In this document: positions 42,091 through 53,711 of the stretch, piece after piece
How the letters are laid out: the number at the start of each line of letters is the position of its first letter
How positions within the stretch are numbered: position 1 is the stretch's first letter
Source: Circinella minor
Lineage: Eukaryota; Mucoromycota; Mucoromycetes; Mucorales; Lichtheimiaceae
NCBI GenBank assembly: GCA_016758965.1
Contig: JAEPRB010000032.1
Location: forward strand, 124,001 to 188,000
Direction: 5' to 3'
Length of the DNA: 64,000 bases
Notes under the pieces: generated by a model
Seen by the model: only the letters and a program-made list of their open reading frames with translations
Told to the model about the DNA's origin: nothing
The model's database searches: none
Translations under genes and position numbers: made by a program

Positions 42091-43680
42091 ATGACAGCTG
42101 ATAATAGTGACCCCTATAAATCAAAAATTGCCGTAATAACAGGTGGTAGTCGCGGTATTGGCTATCATGTCTCTTCTGCTCTTGTTGATCGAGGAACCAA
42201 AGTTGTCATCGGCAGTCGTAAGGAGGAACAAGGTCAAAAAGTAGCAAAGGAATTCAACGAAAGGTATTTAAATGTACAGGATATATACATCAATCAAACT
42301 TCTTTTAAAATAATGTAGTGCTGCATACGTAATATCTAAAATATTATTATCTTTTAAAAGGCTCGGAAGAGAAGTCGCTGTATTTCTTCGTACAGATGTA
42401 ACTAGATACGATGATTTGAAGGCTCTTTTTGCATTGGCAGAAAGCAAATTCGGTGGTGTTGATGTAAGCAGCTTTTACACTATAACTATATAAAAAATTT
42501 CATCATTTCTTTATGAAATATAGTATTATTAATAGCTAGTATTTGTGTATATTTGACATTCGTAAGATTGCTATTATGAACGCTGGTGTTGTTGGGGACA
42601 AAAATACATGTGGTGCATTTTCACCACTTAATGGTAATCAGGATGTTTCAGCAGCAAAAAAAAGGATTATCGCTTTAGTAACAAAATGATAGATTAGCTG
42701 ACAGTAACACTTTTTTTTTGTTAGATGAGAATGATATGTTTATTCAAAATATCAACATTGGTGGGGTGATTAAAGGAAATAAAGTTGCTTTGCTTCATAT
42801 GGCTAAGCAAGATAAGAGTGGCGTCATTATTAATACATCTTCTATGGCAGGTAAATATTATAAATTAGTGTTTTTATGTATTATGAAAATAATAATAATA
42901 CGTATATAATACTGACATCTCTGGTTTGTAATAATAATAATAATGAAAAATAATTACAGGTCTTTATACAACGAAGTAAGTGTTATTTCATTAAATGAAG
43001 TAGCAGTCTATAAAGTTTAATATAATGAAAACTGACTTTACCGACGATTAAATGTTATATAGAGGAACGCCTCAGTACAATGCATCTAAGTCTGCTGTAA
43101 ATGGTTGGACAGCAGCATTGAATGCAGATGTATACAGTGCACTGAATATACGGGTGAATGCTGTATCCCCGTGCTATGTGGAAACTGATATACTCAATGA
43201 TTTACCAGATGAATTTTCAACGCGTAAAATGATTGAGCTTTCAAGCAAATCATCAATGGAGAACTGCGTTTCGGCATTTTTACATATCATTGAAGATTCG
43301 AATATTAATGGTACAAACATATTATCATATTGTTGAATATACAAACGAAAAGTAGTAAATTATGTTATTTACATATTCTTTATGCTAGGTGAAATACTGG
43401 GCGTATGGCCAGAACCTTTAGGTTTTCGGATTGAACCTAAGCTCCCAATGCATCCTGGTGAGTAATATTTTCATATACAGTAATAAAATGAGTAGTGATC
43501 AATGGTATAATTGATAACTTTATCGGTATGTTCTTTAATCGCTAACATTAGCTTTTTTTCTTTTATTAAGAATTGGTACCTTCAAAAGAAATCCTTGATT
43601 ATGTGCCAGAATACAGTGAAGCACAAGATAAAATGAATAAGGAGAAAGCAGCGGAAGCGATCAAACGTGCTGGTATCTAA
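42091..43680 (+). CDS. Short-chain dehydrogenase/reductase, 15-PGDH-like, copy 2 (303 aa)
   Basis: Eight exons: 42091-42263, 42361-42463, 42567-42633, 42725-42850, 42960-42975, 43063-43310, 43389-43457 and 43571-43680. Exons 2, 3, 4, 5, 6 and 8 have exactly the lengths of those in copy 1 (103, 67, 126, 16, 248 and 110 nt), while exons 1 and 7 differ by 6 and 3 nt. Motifs are TGGSRGIG, MNAG, INTSSM and the catalytic YNASK. It is a classical SDR, probably NAD-dependent, acting on an unknown alcohol or ketone. The conserved structure and orientation mark a local duplication of copy 1. Both copies keep all catalytic residues, so both are likely functional. Confidence 0.88.
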
Positions 43681-43884
43681 GGACAACATTATTATATAAA
43701 TTAGAAATACTAACTTTTCCGTGAATTGAAAAGTGTATTATTGTTTATATTAATAAGATTTTTTTTTAAATAAACTACATTCGTGTTTCTTGGTATTTGG
43801 TTCTGCTCGTCTCGCAAATATATATATATATATGAAATAAAGATTTTTTTGAGGGAAGGAATACGTCGATAAATAAACGTTAAA

Positions 43885-44350
43885 CTACGTGCGCGCTAAT
43901 TTTGAATTGGGTCTTAGTAGCAATGGCGTGCCCTTTGTCCATTTTATTATGCTTGCTCTTGTTCAAGTCTGCTACACAAACAAGGTCCTATTTAAACTCG
44001 GTTTTTCTTGATCAATATGACGACTCCAAGTAGAAAAATTATGAATAAAAATATGAAAGTCTAATTTTGATAATATAAAATTTCAACGCATTTGAAAACC
44101 TATTAATTTATCCAATTGGTCAAATTAAATTGACAATTACTCCCCACATTAAAAGACCATGTCATTTTTATTTTCGAAGGTTTAACTCAATTTCGGTAAT
44201 GACATTTTGAAGTAATTATGTAATAGGAATACTGCACGTAGGTATACTGATAATAGATGTTGTTTATATATGGTTGGCAATTAAAGGAGCCGTGGCTCAG
44301 CATTGTTTCTCAGGATTTTGCAACATGAGTTCATTTCCACAAATAAAGAG
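43885..44350. mobile_element. Truncated, diverged second copy of element A
   Basis: Aligns to the reverse complement of about 38735-39163. Shared blocks include the degenerate end ACTACGTGCGCGC, ATGCTTGCTCTTGTTCAAGT (identical), GTAATGACATTTTGAA and CAGGATTTTGCAACAT. The palindromes have decayed and the far end is missing. It lies about 200 bp after the stop of SDR copy 2, as element A lies 148 bp after copy 1. Confidence 0.7.
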
Positions 44351-44397
44351 TAACTGACAGAGAGTATAAAATATACATATAATATTTAAGCACTTTA

Positions 44398-44674
44398 CAG
44401 TGCCTCCACTCCGAAAGTGAAATTCGTTCCAAAGTTTGTGTCTGCATCGAGTTATTCTTGTTTTCTACCTTTCCCAGCTACACGAGCAACCACATCATTT
44501 TGCTCTTATGACTAAATAGGTATCAAAAATATAGAAAGTCTCTCAAATAAAACTTTGGTAATAACAAAAAATTGATCCAAACACGAACTTTGGAAATAGC
44601 AACATCGGGCGAAGAACAAAACGAATTTCATTTGCAAAGTTTATGAACTTCAGGATTGGAGGCACAGTATTGAT
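44398..44674. mobile_element. Element D: 0.28 kb MITE-like element
   Basis: The ends read CAGTGCCTCCACTCC at the left and, inverted, CTGTGCCTCCAATCC at the right, each flanked by TA. Inner parts also match in inverted form (GAAATTCGTT and CAAAGTT blocks). No coding capacity; the form suits a Tc1/mariner-type MITE. Confidence 0.55.
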
Positions 44675-45013
44675 GTAAGGAAGCAATATAAGTAAAATTG
44701 ATTATTATTTAACATCTGTTCTAGAATAAAAGAAAAGAAAATATTTTATTAAAAAATCATTTGCTCTTCAGTATTTTGTAGCTACTCAAAGTCTGTTATA
44801 AGCTGTTGAAATCTTAATGGAAAGGTTAGTAAGATTTATTTTTTATCACTACAATCTAGATCGACTGATTGAGAAAGAAGTTTCTAATTCTTATTATCAA
44901 TTCGAAATTGATTGAACACAGCTATAAAAGTAGACAAAAAAGTTGTCAGTTTTTGAGAGATATATATCGTTTTTCCCTCCTTCTAGAATCGTTACTTTGA
45001 AAAGAAAAATAAA

Positions 45014-46729
45014 ATGTGTAATATTATTGAATCTTATTTGTGTTTATTAACCTTTCTGGTATCGAACAGACAAACACAGAGTTCAAGAGTTCCAGGTAAA
45101 CATTTAAGTAAATCACAGTCTGAAGTAACTTACTTTGAAGGGAAAAGCGAATAACGATCATTAACATCATAATTTGTCTTTATGATTACAGAACAAGCAG
45201 AACAATTTCCAGGTAGGTAATTTTATAATAATTACAACGGGTAAAAAGAATAATAAAAATATTATTGCGCTAATCAGTATTGTAATTGTAAATACATATA
45301 GCTCCTGTCCCTCCTTCTGCTGAACAGGGAACAGAATTAACAGTTTCCTTGTAAGAGTATCAATCCATAACAATTAAATTTACTGTAAACAGTAATTTAA
45401 TTTTAGTTAAGGATTTCACTGTCAAGCTAGTCGTCGTCCAGGTATTCCTAGACTAGAGGAAGGTATGCTCCTTACCAGTCCGCCATTATATTTTTGATTA
45501 ATTATAATAATTTAAAACATTTATATCAGTTAAAAAATAAGATATAAAATATAAAACCTTTTTAGAAAAAATTATTAATTGTTTCAAAATCATCTAATTT
45601 TTTATTTTTTCCTTTATATTTTTAAATAGTTATATATATATTATTAATTAAACATTTTATAAATAATTATTATGGATTGCTTCCCTGAGTAAAAGGCTAT
45701 TATTGGATAACTATATTTTCAGTAAAAAATAACAGAGTAGTAATAATCATGAACTAATGATTTGATGAACATGTACTTCCTATAAAACTGCTATATTTCT
45801 AAACGGTCGAGAAGGTAGTCATCATCAGTATCACCGCAGACACAAGACCAACAGGACGTTGTTGTTACTCTTGGAGGTAAATCGCTTTGAATTGTAATGC
45901 TTACAAAGGAAAATAATACTTATAAAGGGCTGTTGACTTAATTGAAATAGTAAGTCGGTTTGAGTGTTCACGTTGTGGCCGTGAGTTTAAGTATAGAATA
46001 TCGGTGCGTAAACAGTCTTTCGCAACGCTCACGATCCAACTCTCACCCACATATCTGCGAGTGCAAGACCACTTTCTCCGGAAGAAAGGGCTTTTTGCAA
46101 TAGTGTGGTATGTTCCATTTCATTGACAAAAAGAGAACGTGAATAATTTTCTCATTATTTTTTTGTATCCATCAATACATTAATTATATAGCATCAAAAT
46201 GATCGCAAAAGGTCTGCCCTGTGGTCTCGTCATGCACCAAGTCAGAACCGCTACGCACGTAGTGCTTATCGTAAGGGTGGAGGATGAACTAGCCCAGGAA
46301 CAAAACGAAGCACAAAGATTAAAAGCACTTGTTTATGTTCGTATTCACATTCGTTCATTTGTGAATCGAATGTTACATAAACATTTCAGCAGTGATCTTA
46401 TTGCTGTTGCCAATTGGGCGGTGGTCCCCCATATTTTGTTGTTGGCTGGTGTTGATCTGGAGAAAGAGACTGAGGATCAATTTGTTGAACAGCTTGATCA
46501 TCAGTCGCTCACTGATTCTTTAAATTTTGCACGAAAAAATCCTATCGTGTTGCAAGAAGCGGTTGAATTGTTGATGCAAGTGTATCAAAGAAAATTACAA
46601 CACCTATTATGCTGCTATCTTTCATACAAAATGTTTTTGTGCTTGAGGTTTGTGCTTGACTCATTCAAACAAGATTACGACAATATTTCATATTTAGAAC
46701 AGCCGCATAGAACTAGCCTGGACGCTTAG
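45014..46729 (+). pseudogene. Damaged multi-exon gene of unknown family
   Basis: Short exon-like pieces bounded by good GT/AG sites (45014-45093, 45192-45213 and 45301-45350) join in frame into a Pro/Gln/Glu-rich segment. A later piece near 45955-46012 encodes FECSRCGREFKYRISVRK, a zinc-finger-like C-x2-C. After an intron ending at 46190 the frame continues as NDRKRSALWSRHAPS then NRYARSAYRKGG, and a one-base shift near 46283 leads to EDELAQEQNEAQRLKALVY and about 100 further ordered residues. The open frame from 46199 is continuous only because the first part is read in the wrong frame. No family recognised. It may be a DNA-binding protein or part of a transposon. Confidence 0.4.
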
Positions 46730-46855
46730 TTACTGTAACGTCCCTACCGTTACCCATATATTTTTTTTCTCTTTCCTCATATATATTATCTCCAATATTA
46801 GTATAATCCCCATTATAAATAACATTATTATTATTTTTTATCTCTTTCATTATCA

Positions 46856-46995
46856 CTAGCGGTCCCTGTCTCGCTTCGCTCGACTGAATGAGCCACTTCG
46901 CTTCGCTTCGTGTCATTCAACGGGTCCACGTCGCAAGGGGGGTAAAACCCCCCTTGACCCCCCCCATTGGGGGCAAGCCCCCAAACCCCCGGTGA
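46856..46995 (-). repeat. GC-rich module ending in CTAG-T, candidate Helitron 3' end (copy 1)
   Basis: Read on the minus strand the module has a GGGGGCTTGCCCCC hairpin, GGTCAAGGGGGGTTTTACCCCCC, TTGCGACGTG, TTGAATGA and TCATTCAG as an inverted pair, and GAAGCGAAGCG runs. It ends GCTAG followed by T. It is far richer in G+C than its surroundings and is repeated at 47142-47275. Confidence 0.65.
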
Positions 46996-47141
46996 GTATA
47001 CATTCAAAGCTATATTGGAGGGTACGATATACCTTATGTAAGATATTACTGTAAGAGTGGATTATAGCAATAGGTCGGTGTTGTAATGTTTGAATTTCCT
47101 TTTATAGGTTTTATAAAATCTAAACTTTTTAGTAGTATAGA

Positions 47142-47275
47142 CTAGCGTTTGCCTGCCTCGCTTCGCTTCGGCTGAATGAGCCCCTACGCTTCGCTTCGGG
47201 TCATTCAACGGAAAACACGTCGCAAGGGGGGTAAACCCCCCTTGACCCCCCAAAAAGGCGCTTCGCGCCTAGTAG
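47142..47275 (-). repeat. GC-rich module ending in CTAG-T, candidate Helitron 3' end (copy 2)
   Basis: Same order of motifs as the copy at 46856-46995: GGGGTTTACCCCCC, TTGCGACGTG, TTGAATGA with TCATTCAG, GAAGCGAAGCG, ending CGCTAG then T. It lies 0.37 kb beyond the stop of the Helitron gene on its 3' side, as expected for the Helitron terminus. The two modules match best in the last 110 bp. Confidence 0.7.
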
Positions 47276-47507
47276 CGACGATGCCCAAGGCTGTATAATT
47301 GTTTTGTGGGTCCAGTCAAATAAAAAATAAACTGCATTATTATAGTAATAAGTTGTCTTTAAGATGGGATAGAATTTTATTGATAAAAAAGAAAAAAAAT
47401 ATATAAAAGTTATTAAAAGTAAGGTGATTTTATTGAAGTTTTGTAGAAGTAAGGTTATTAAGAAGATGCTGGTTGTTTAAGATAAATTGATCATATATGT
47501 AAAGAAG

Positions 47508-50500
47508 TTATGAAATTGAAGGAGGCGGAAGAGGTGACGGAGAGAATATTTCAGGATATACGACATTTTTTGTAATAGGGCGATCAGCTTGTCTATCCCA
47601 TTCAGCCATTATATGCAAGTTTCTGTAATCGGTAACGCGTGAAAATGCGACATATAACTGACCATGCGAAAACACTGGATCAGGAAGATAAACACCAACG
47701 TGTGTTAATGTTTGACCTTGCGACTTGTTTATACTAAGACAGAAAGCAGGTTTAAGTGGAAATTGTTTCCGAGATATTTCGCATGGTAATCCAGAAGATT
47801 GTGAAGAGCTGATAAGCTTAACACGTGGTATATGGACGCGATTGCCAGCATGACTGCCAGTTATAATTTCGGCTTCTATGAGATGTGTATGTAGGTTTCT
47901 GCAAATTAGTTTTGTTCCATTACAAAGACCCTCTGCTGGATTCAAGTTACGGAGAAGGATGACAGGTTGGTTGATTTTTAGACGAAGTCGATGAGGTGGG
48001 AACCCTATTTAGTTTAAACGAAAACATAATATAATGATAATGATATCCGAATAAAATAATGAGTAATATATAATATAAATAGAACGCAGTAAACGAACAT
48101 ATTAGTGCTGGCATGAATTCATGGGGAAGCTCAACAGAAATACTTGTTACCTGAAATAGACAATGTGTTTAAAAATTCAGTAGGGATTTGGTTGGCATAT
48201 TCTTCGCCAGGGACGGTGTCTGCACTCAAATATTCACGGCATTCGCCTGGAAAACGATCAGTAGCGACATCATTAATGATATCTACTACAGCGTTTTTTG
48301 GTGATAATATTGCCCTTTGTGCAAAATATTGTGGATCGGGTGTTGTATGGTTGTCTAAATTTGGGTAGATTACATTCAAAAGATTATTTATATTTGATCC
48401 TCTTATACACCGTTCGCGATCAAGGAAAATATAGTCTGAGTTTGGACGAACTATAAAATGAAAATTAGTATTAGAAACCGCTCTTTTGGATATATTTTTT
48501 TTGTTCAAAAAGTAAAGTACCTGAAGCCATTTGACCGTCGCCGATTTGAAGTAAATCTCGCGCAAATTGTCGTTGACGTTCGGAATGTTCATTGTTATCG
48601 TCAAGGTTTTGTAATCGCATGTTGATTGTTAAACGAAAAGTACGAATTGAATTCCATAAAGGCGAACGAACAAAACTTGCATTGACACAGTCACTTCTAC
48701 TTCCTCTTTTGACAACAGGAAGGGTTTGTCGAAAGTCACCACCAAAAACTATCACTTTGTTACCAAAAAGGGCGTTTTGTAGTGAAGGATCGGTAGCACC
48801 CATGATATCCTGGAGTGTACGATTTACAGCCTCAACAGCATGACGATGAATCATTGGCACTTCATCCCAAACAATTAAAGAAGCATCGCGAATGGCTTGC
48901 GCCCTTTCACTTTGCAAACTAATTGAACATGTAGATGAATCGTCTAAATTTTCAACAGGAATTTTAAATATTGAGTGTGCTGTTGCACCTCGTCGAAGTA
49001 ACAAAGCAGCAACACCAGTAGAAGCAACAGCAATTGCAGACTTGTTTTGAGAATGAACGTGGGCAAGGAGAGTATTATAAAGAAACGTTTTACCACTCCC
49101 ACCTTGACCATCCAAAAAGAAGGCGCGTTGCTCGATAGTAGGATCATCGACAGCAGCTGTTACTGCATCGAATACAGCACGTTGATCAGCATTAAGGCTT
49201 CTAATAGAATCTTCTGCTACTTGGGCGAGATCTTCAGTGTTTTCAGCTTCTACCTGCTGTGGATGTTCAGGTATTTCATTTTCAAAAGAAGAAAGATCGG
49301 GTAGAGGAGGGAGTGTTGGGAATTGTAAAAGAGAACTATTTTGATCCAGAAGAAGATTATTAATATCAGTAATTGCCTGAGCATTACAGCGTGCAACGTC
49401 AGGTTCCAAATCATTCACACGATATCGATGCTGATAGTCTTCCGAAAGATGGTCGCCATATTTTTGCCACAAAGCACCAGGGTTGGATGGGTTTGCGAAT
49501 AAAAGTAAAGTAACAAAAAGACGACGAAGTTGAGGGATGGATGTTACAACCGATATTGCTTCTGCAAGACAAAGATCATATTCTTCATCACTTTCCAACA
49601 ACAAACGTGCTGCAGCCGCTTCTTGAAATAATTCATATTCACGACCATTGTAACGCAGTAAATCATTATAACTTTGTGCGCCAGGAACATTATGTAGCAA
49701 AAGACGTAAAGAGAATCGTTCCATATCACCAGGCGACACAAATACTACCCGACCAACAGCAGCTTTGGATCGAGTTCGTGGACTCCAATAATTATGGGTA
49801 CCACTTGTATTCCAAGAATATTGTGATGGTATTTGATGATAGCATAATTCTCGTGCAGTGGGATCAGTGCTTAAAAAATAATAAAGGTAATAAAAAGTGT
49901 TGGTGATTAGAAAGAAGTAAGAAAAACGTATATCTTAATAGAACAACAAAGAATTACATACCGATTTAATTCAAAGTATGCCTCCAGGGTCGAGAGTTTT
50001 TGTTCTGCACGCTCAATCACTTCTTGTACAGTTTGATTGGGGCGATAGTACACGTTTTTTTTTCCAGGTAAATGAATAGATAAAGATTGTACAAAGGGTG
50101 CTCTTGAGTGCAATGAAAAACCAAACAAACGCCAAAAAGATTCCGATGCAGATACATACCGAGCGTCTTGATATAAGGTTGTTTCATCAATATCATCTCC
50201 ATCATCTTCATTATCAACAGTAGCAATAGCAGTAGCGGAACTATCATTATTCCGGCGACGACGCATAGACATTAACGCACGATCATGTCCTTTGAATACA
50301 TACTTATAGAGATACTTGACAGCGCGGACATTATTACATATCTCAACATTTATATGAGAATCATACTTTGTTGTCAAATAAAGATTGTGGGGCACCACCC
50401 AGGTATTATCGAGTGCAACTCTGTTTCTACTTCTTCGTACATCTACTGTTCTGCCATCATTACGTCGTCTATATATTGGATAACCCCCTACTTCAGCTTC

Positions 50501-52954
50501 GGTAGTTTCCTGGGCAAATGATTTTGGATAATGCTTGGAACAGCGGCCGTTTACCATGCAAGGTGAATCGGGATACGCCGGACCGCATGGCCCATGCATC
50601 ATATTTCTAGTAACAGTGGCATATGCAGCAGGGTGACGATCAGGGTCAGGTATTTCGGCTGAGACGATGTTATCATAATCGCTGGGACCTGAGGGTTTGC
50701 AATCAGAGGATAATATCAAAAGAATATGACAATGCGGAAGTCCCCGTTTCTGATGCTCCACAACACTGATATGTGCCACACATGTTCCAAGTACATGTTT
50801 CTTAGTTAAGTCATCCATCAATGAATTAAGCTACATAGAAAACAAAAAAGTCAATATCAACGTCAACAAATACTTGTAATATATAATTATAGAGCTTGAA
50901 AATAATTATATCAATGAATGACTCGTTCTCAACAAAATAACAAAGAAGTATAGAAAAGACTCGAAGATATATGTTCAGGAAGCTTTCTAAGAGAAATAAA
51001 CTTTCAAATAAATCATCGTACCTTCATATGAAAAACTCTGGCAGTTAAATCAGGACGATCAACAGCTCTCTGGCCAGGTTTTAATTCACGGGTAATTTCA
51101 ATCCAGGAGGGGTTGCAGGTGAAGGTGATAAACAGGTCTGGTTTCGAAAAGCATCGTACAATTGCCATAGCATCTTGGTATCTGCTATTCATGTCTCTAG
51201 GACCACCAATAAATGTGGAAGGAAGAAGAACAGACCTTCCAACATTCCGAGCAATTTCACCATCAATAGCATCAACCAAGCCGTCCAACATTTCAGCACG
51301 GAGTGATGTTTGATTTCTACGAATGTATTCAAGACGATGCTGTTCTACTTTAACCCACATATCAACGACAAATTGGTGAAATAAACGCTGATAGTATACA
51401 ATATAGTAGTTATCACGATCGTGGAGTAAATATGCATAATAGCGCATAGGTGTTGTATGACCATCATCATCATCATCATCATCATTAGAAACATTTGCTA
51501 ATTATAAAACAAATTGTAAGATATGCATTAGCTTTACGTATAATATATATATATATAAATATAAAAGTTTGTTCTTACATATATTATTTGGGTGATTATT
51601 GGGCAATGGTGCAACCCACCCTTGTTCGCCACGTGGAAATATAAGCACATAATGAGTAGGATCATATAAAGGATGAAACTCATTGATACGCATTAATCCA
51701 CCACCACGACGTGTTATAACTACATCACGATATGCTCCAACAGAACCATGGTTTGGAAGAATCGCAGCAATTTCAGCAGTAGCTGGCGCTAAATATTGCC
51801 CATAATGCCCACGCGAAGGTGTTCGATCGGAGTGGATCACAATGGCAAAATCACTGTCAGGACTTTCTTGGATACGATCGGCTGCCCTTTGATATACTTG
51901 GGATAAAGGATTATCACGATTAATCATCGTCTGTAAAGAACGCAAAGTTTCAGGATCCAATCCGTCAAAAAGACCATTTCTCAATTGGATCTGTGATTCA
52001 GTATCATGAATATAAAACTGCGCAAATCCAGGTGCTACATTCTCTGCTGGTTGGATTGCCCGTGCAATACTATGACTAATCATACCATTCACTCGAAAAG
52101 TATATACACCTTCTCTTTCATTTGCCAATTGAGAATCATACTAACACAAAGAACAATTAAAATTTACAATAATTATATACTTGTGAAGTCCAATTAATTA
52201 CAATTAATTTAATATCTTATACGATTATATACCTTGGCTGCAATAGAGGAAAAAGCAAAAGCAGAATTGTAAAGACGTATTTTCTGTCGAAAATTTCTTG
52301 CAGTTGCATCTTGATTAATTAAGAGAGAGAGAAGTTCATTTGGAGGTGGAGGTGGCAAGTTAAAAGAAACCTTTCCTTTGTTGCAACAAAAAGTAAATTT
52401 AGGCTCAGCAATAGTGCCTGCACTTTTTTCTTTGATCCACATCTTTGCATTACACGATGGGCAGATAACATTCATTTCTCCAAGATCTTGACGACCGTTG
52501 GGTAAAATATTGGATTGACGACTAACGTGGGGAACGTAGTGATCAGGGTGAACTCGAGCAACAAAAGGGGTATGTACTGTAAAAGTATCTATACGTGGTT
52601 GCTGTTGTACAGCAGCGGGTCTGTATATACAACAATATTCATATTAAAAACCTTAATTTATAATCTATTTAGACAGATATCAGAGAAAATGTAGATAACA
52701 TACTGAGGCTGTAATGCTGTTGCTAATTGTTCAGCTGCTTGTTGAAAAGCTTCATCATGGGTACGTCGAGTTGGCACAACAGAATCTGGTACAATTGGTT
52801 GCTCAGGTACGTTATCAACGTTAATGATAGCGCTCGCTGCATCAATAAAAATCAGAGAGCCAGGATTGGAAGTTCGGAGACGGTTTGGATTGGCTGGACA
52901 ATCGCGATGAGTTGTTCTAGAATGAGTTGTGCTTCCACATGCATGACAGGTCAT
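47508..52954 (-). CDS. Helitron RepHel protein: HUH endonuclease plus Pif1-type helicase (1563 aa)
   Basis: Eight exons keep frame: 52954-52704, 52620-52233, 52140-51579, 51497-51022, 50830-49962, 49869-48521, 48450-48151 and 48004-47508. A zinc knuckle (CHACGSTTHSRTTHRDC) opens the protein, and a second Cys-rich patch follows in exon 2. The Helitron N-like region leads to the Rep domain, with HUH motif His-Cys-His at 592-594 (KRGLPHCHILL) and the tyrosine motif KYLYKYVFKG (Tyr 732, 734, 736). The helicase has Walker A GQGGSGKT (1103-1110), Walker B VWDEVPM, GGDFRQTLPV and the C-terminal KSQGQTLTHVGVYL plus YVAFSRVT. It nicks and unwinds DNA for rolling-circle transposition. No stop or frameshift was found, so it could be active. 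Confidence 0.93.
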
Positions 52955-53711
52955 TTTTTACAACGTTAAAATCCAGGGGAAAAAAAAGAAACAGGACAAA
53001 TAAAAAACTTTTGTTCTATGGCCCGATTTTAAAAGATCATCGGGTCAAGTTAAATACAAAAGCCGATGTCCAATGATGATATAGAATATCATAGTTGTGG
53101 AAAAGACTTTTTACTATGATAAAAAAACTACAAATATGGATGTGGAGAGACACATGTAATAGATTTTTGCAAAAAAATAAAAATATAACCAAAGACAAAC
53201 TTTGCCTTTCGATTGATAGTAAAATCATTACAATTTTCATAGTAGCAATAGGTTGAAACAAAAACCCTTTCCGCAGACAACTTTTTTGTATTAATTTCCA
53301 GCAACCAATGTTTTTATATCGGAATAGCTGACAATTATCTTTAAAATACAGTGAGCAAATGAAAAGCGAAAAAATATGAATTCAAAGACAGACTATCTTA
53401 CAAAAAAGGAAATTTTGAGGTTCAACTATCTTAATATACTAGTTTTTGGATACACTTGCTCTTAATCGTAACGCATCGCAAGGAAGCGACCACAGGCATA
53501 TAGGCGAAGGTCCATTAGACTTCTATCTTAATAAACTTAAATTTTAAACTAAATGTACTATTCCATAAGCCAATCAGATCACGTAATTTGGCTATTTATG
53601 TTTGATAATGTCGGTAAAGGTAATATGGTTGAATTTAATAAATGTTCTTGATTTTTATAATGTTATAGTATATATACGTAATAAAATTATCTGATGTTGC
53701 ATTTTTATTTC
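52955..53711. other. Region between the Helitron gene and the adenylation gene
   Basis: Holds the Helitron leader and its unfixed 5' end, then AT-rich DNA. A block at 53478-53530 (GCAAGGAAGCGACCAC) resembles 40913-40970. No gene recognised. Confidence 0.45.

Larger units (their letters stand above)
47142..53050 (-). mobile_element. Helitron, apparently autonomous
   Basis: Contains one intact RepHel gene (47508-52954) and a candidate 3' terminus at 47142 (CTAG with a following host T). The 5' terminus, which should be TC preceded by A on the minus strand, was not fixed; it probably lies just beyond 52960, where a CCCGAT/ATCGGG inverted pair sits at 53023-53045. Helitrons replicate by rolling circle and leave no target-site duplication. 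Confidence 0.8.

Noticed and set aside
46199..46729. A continuous 176-codon frame as an intact gene
   Set aside because: Its first 28 codons look like noise, while another frame there reads as protein and joins the upstream exon; a one-base shift explains the continuity.
47257..47272. GGCGCTTCGCGCC hairpin followed by CTAG on the plus strand as a Helitron 3' end
   Set aside because: It is on the wrong strand for the Helitron gene, and the other module lacks it; the shared CTAG-T end on the minus strand fits better.
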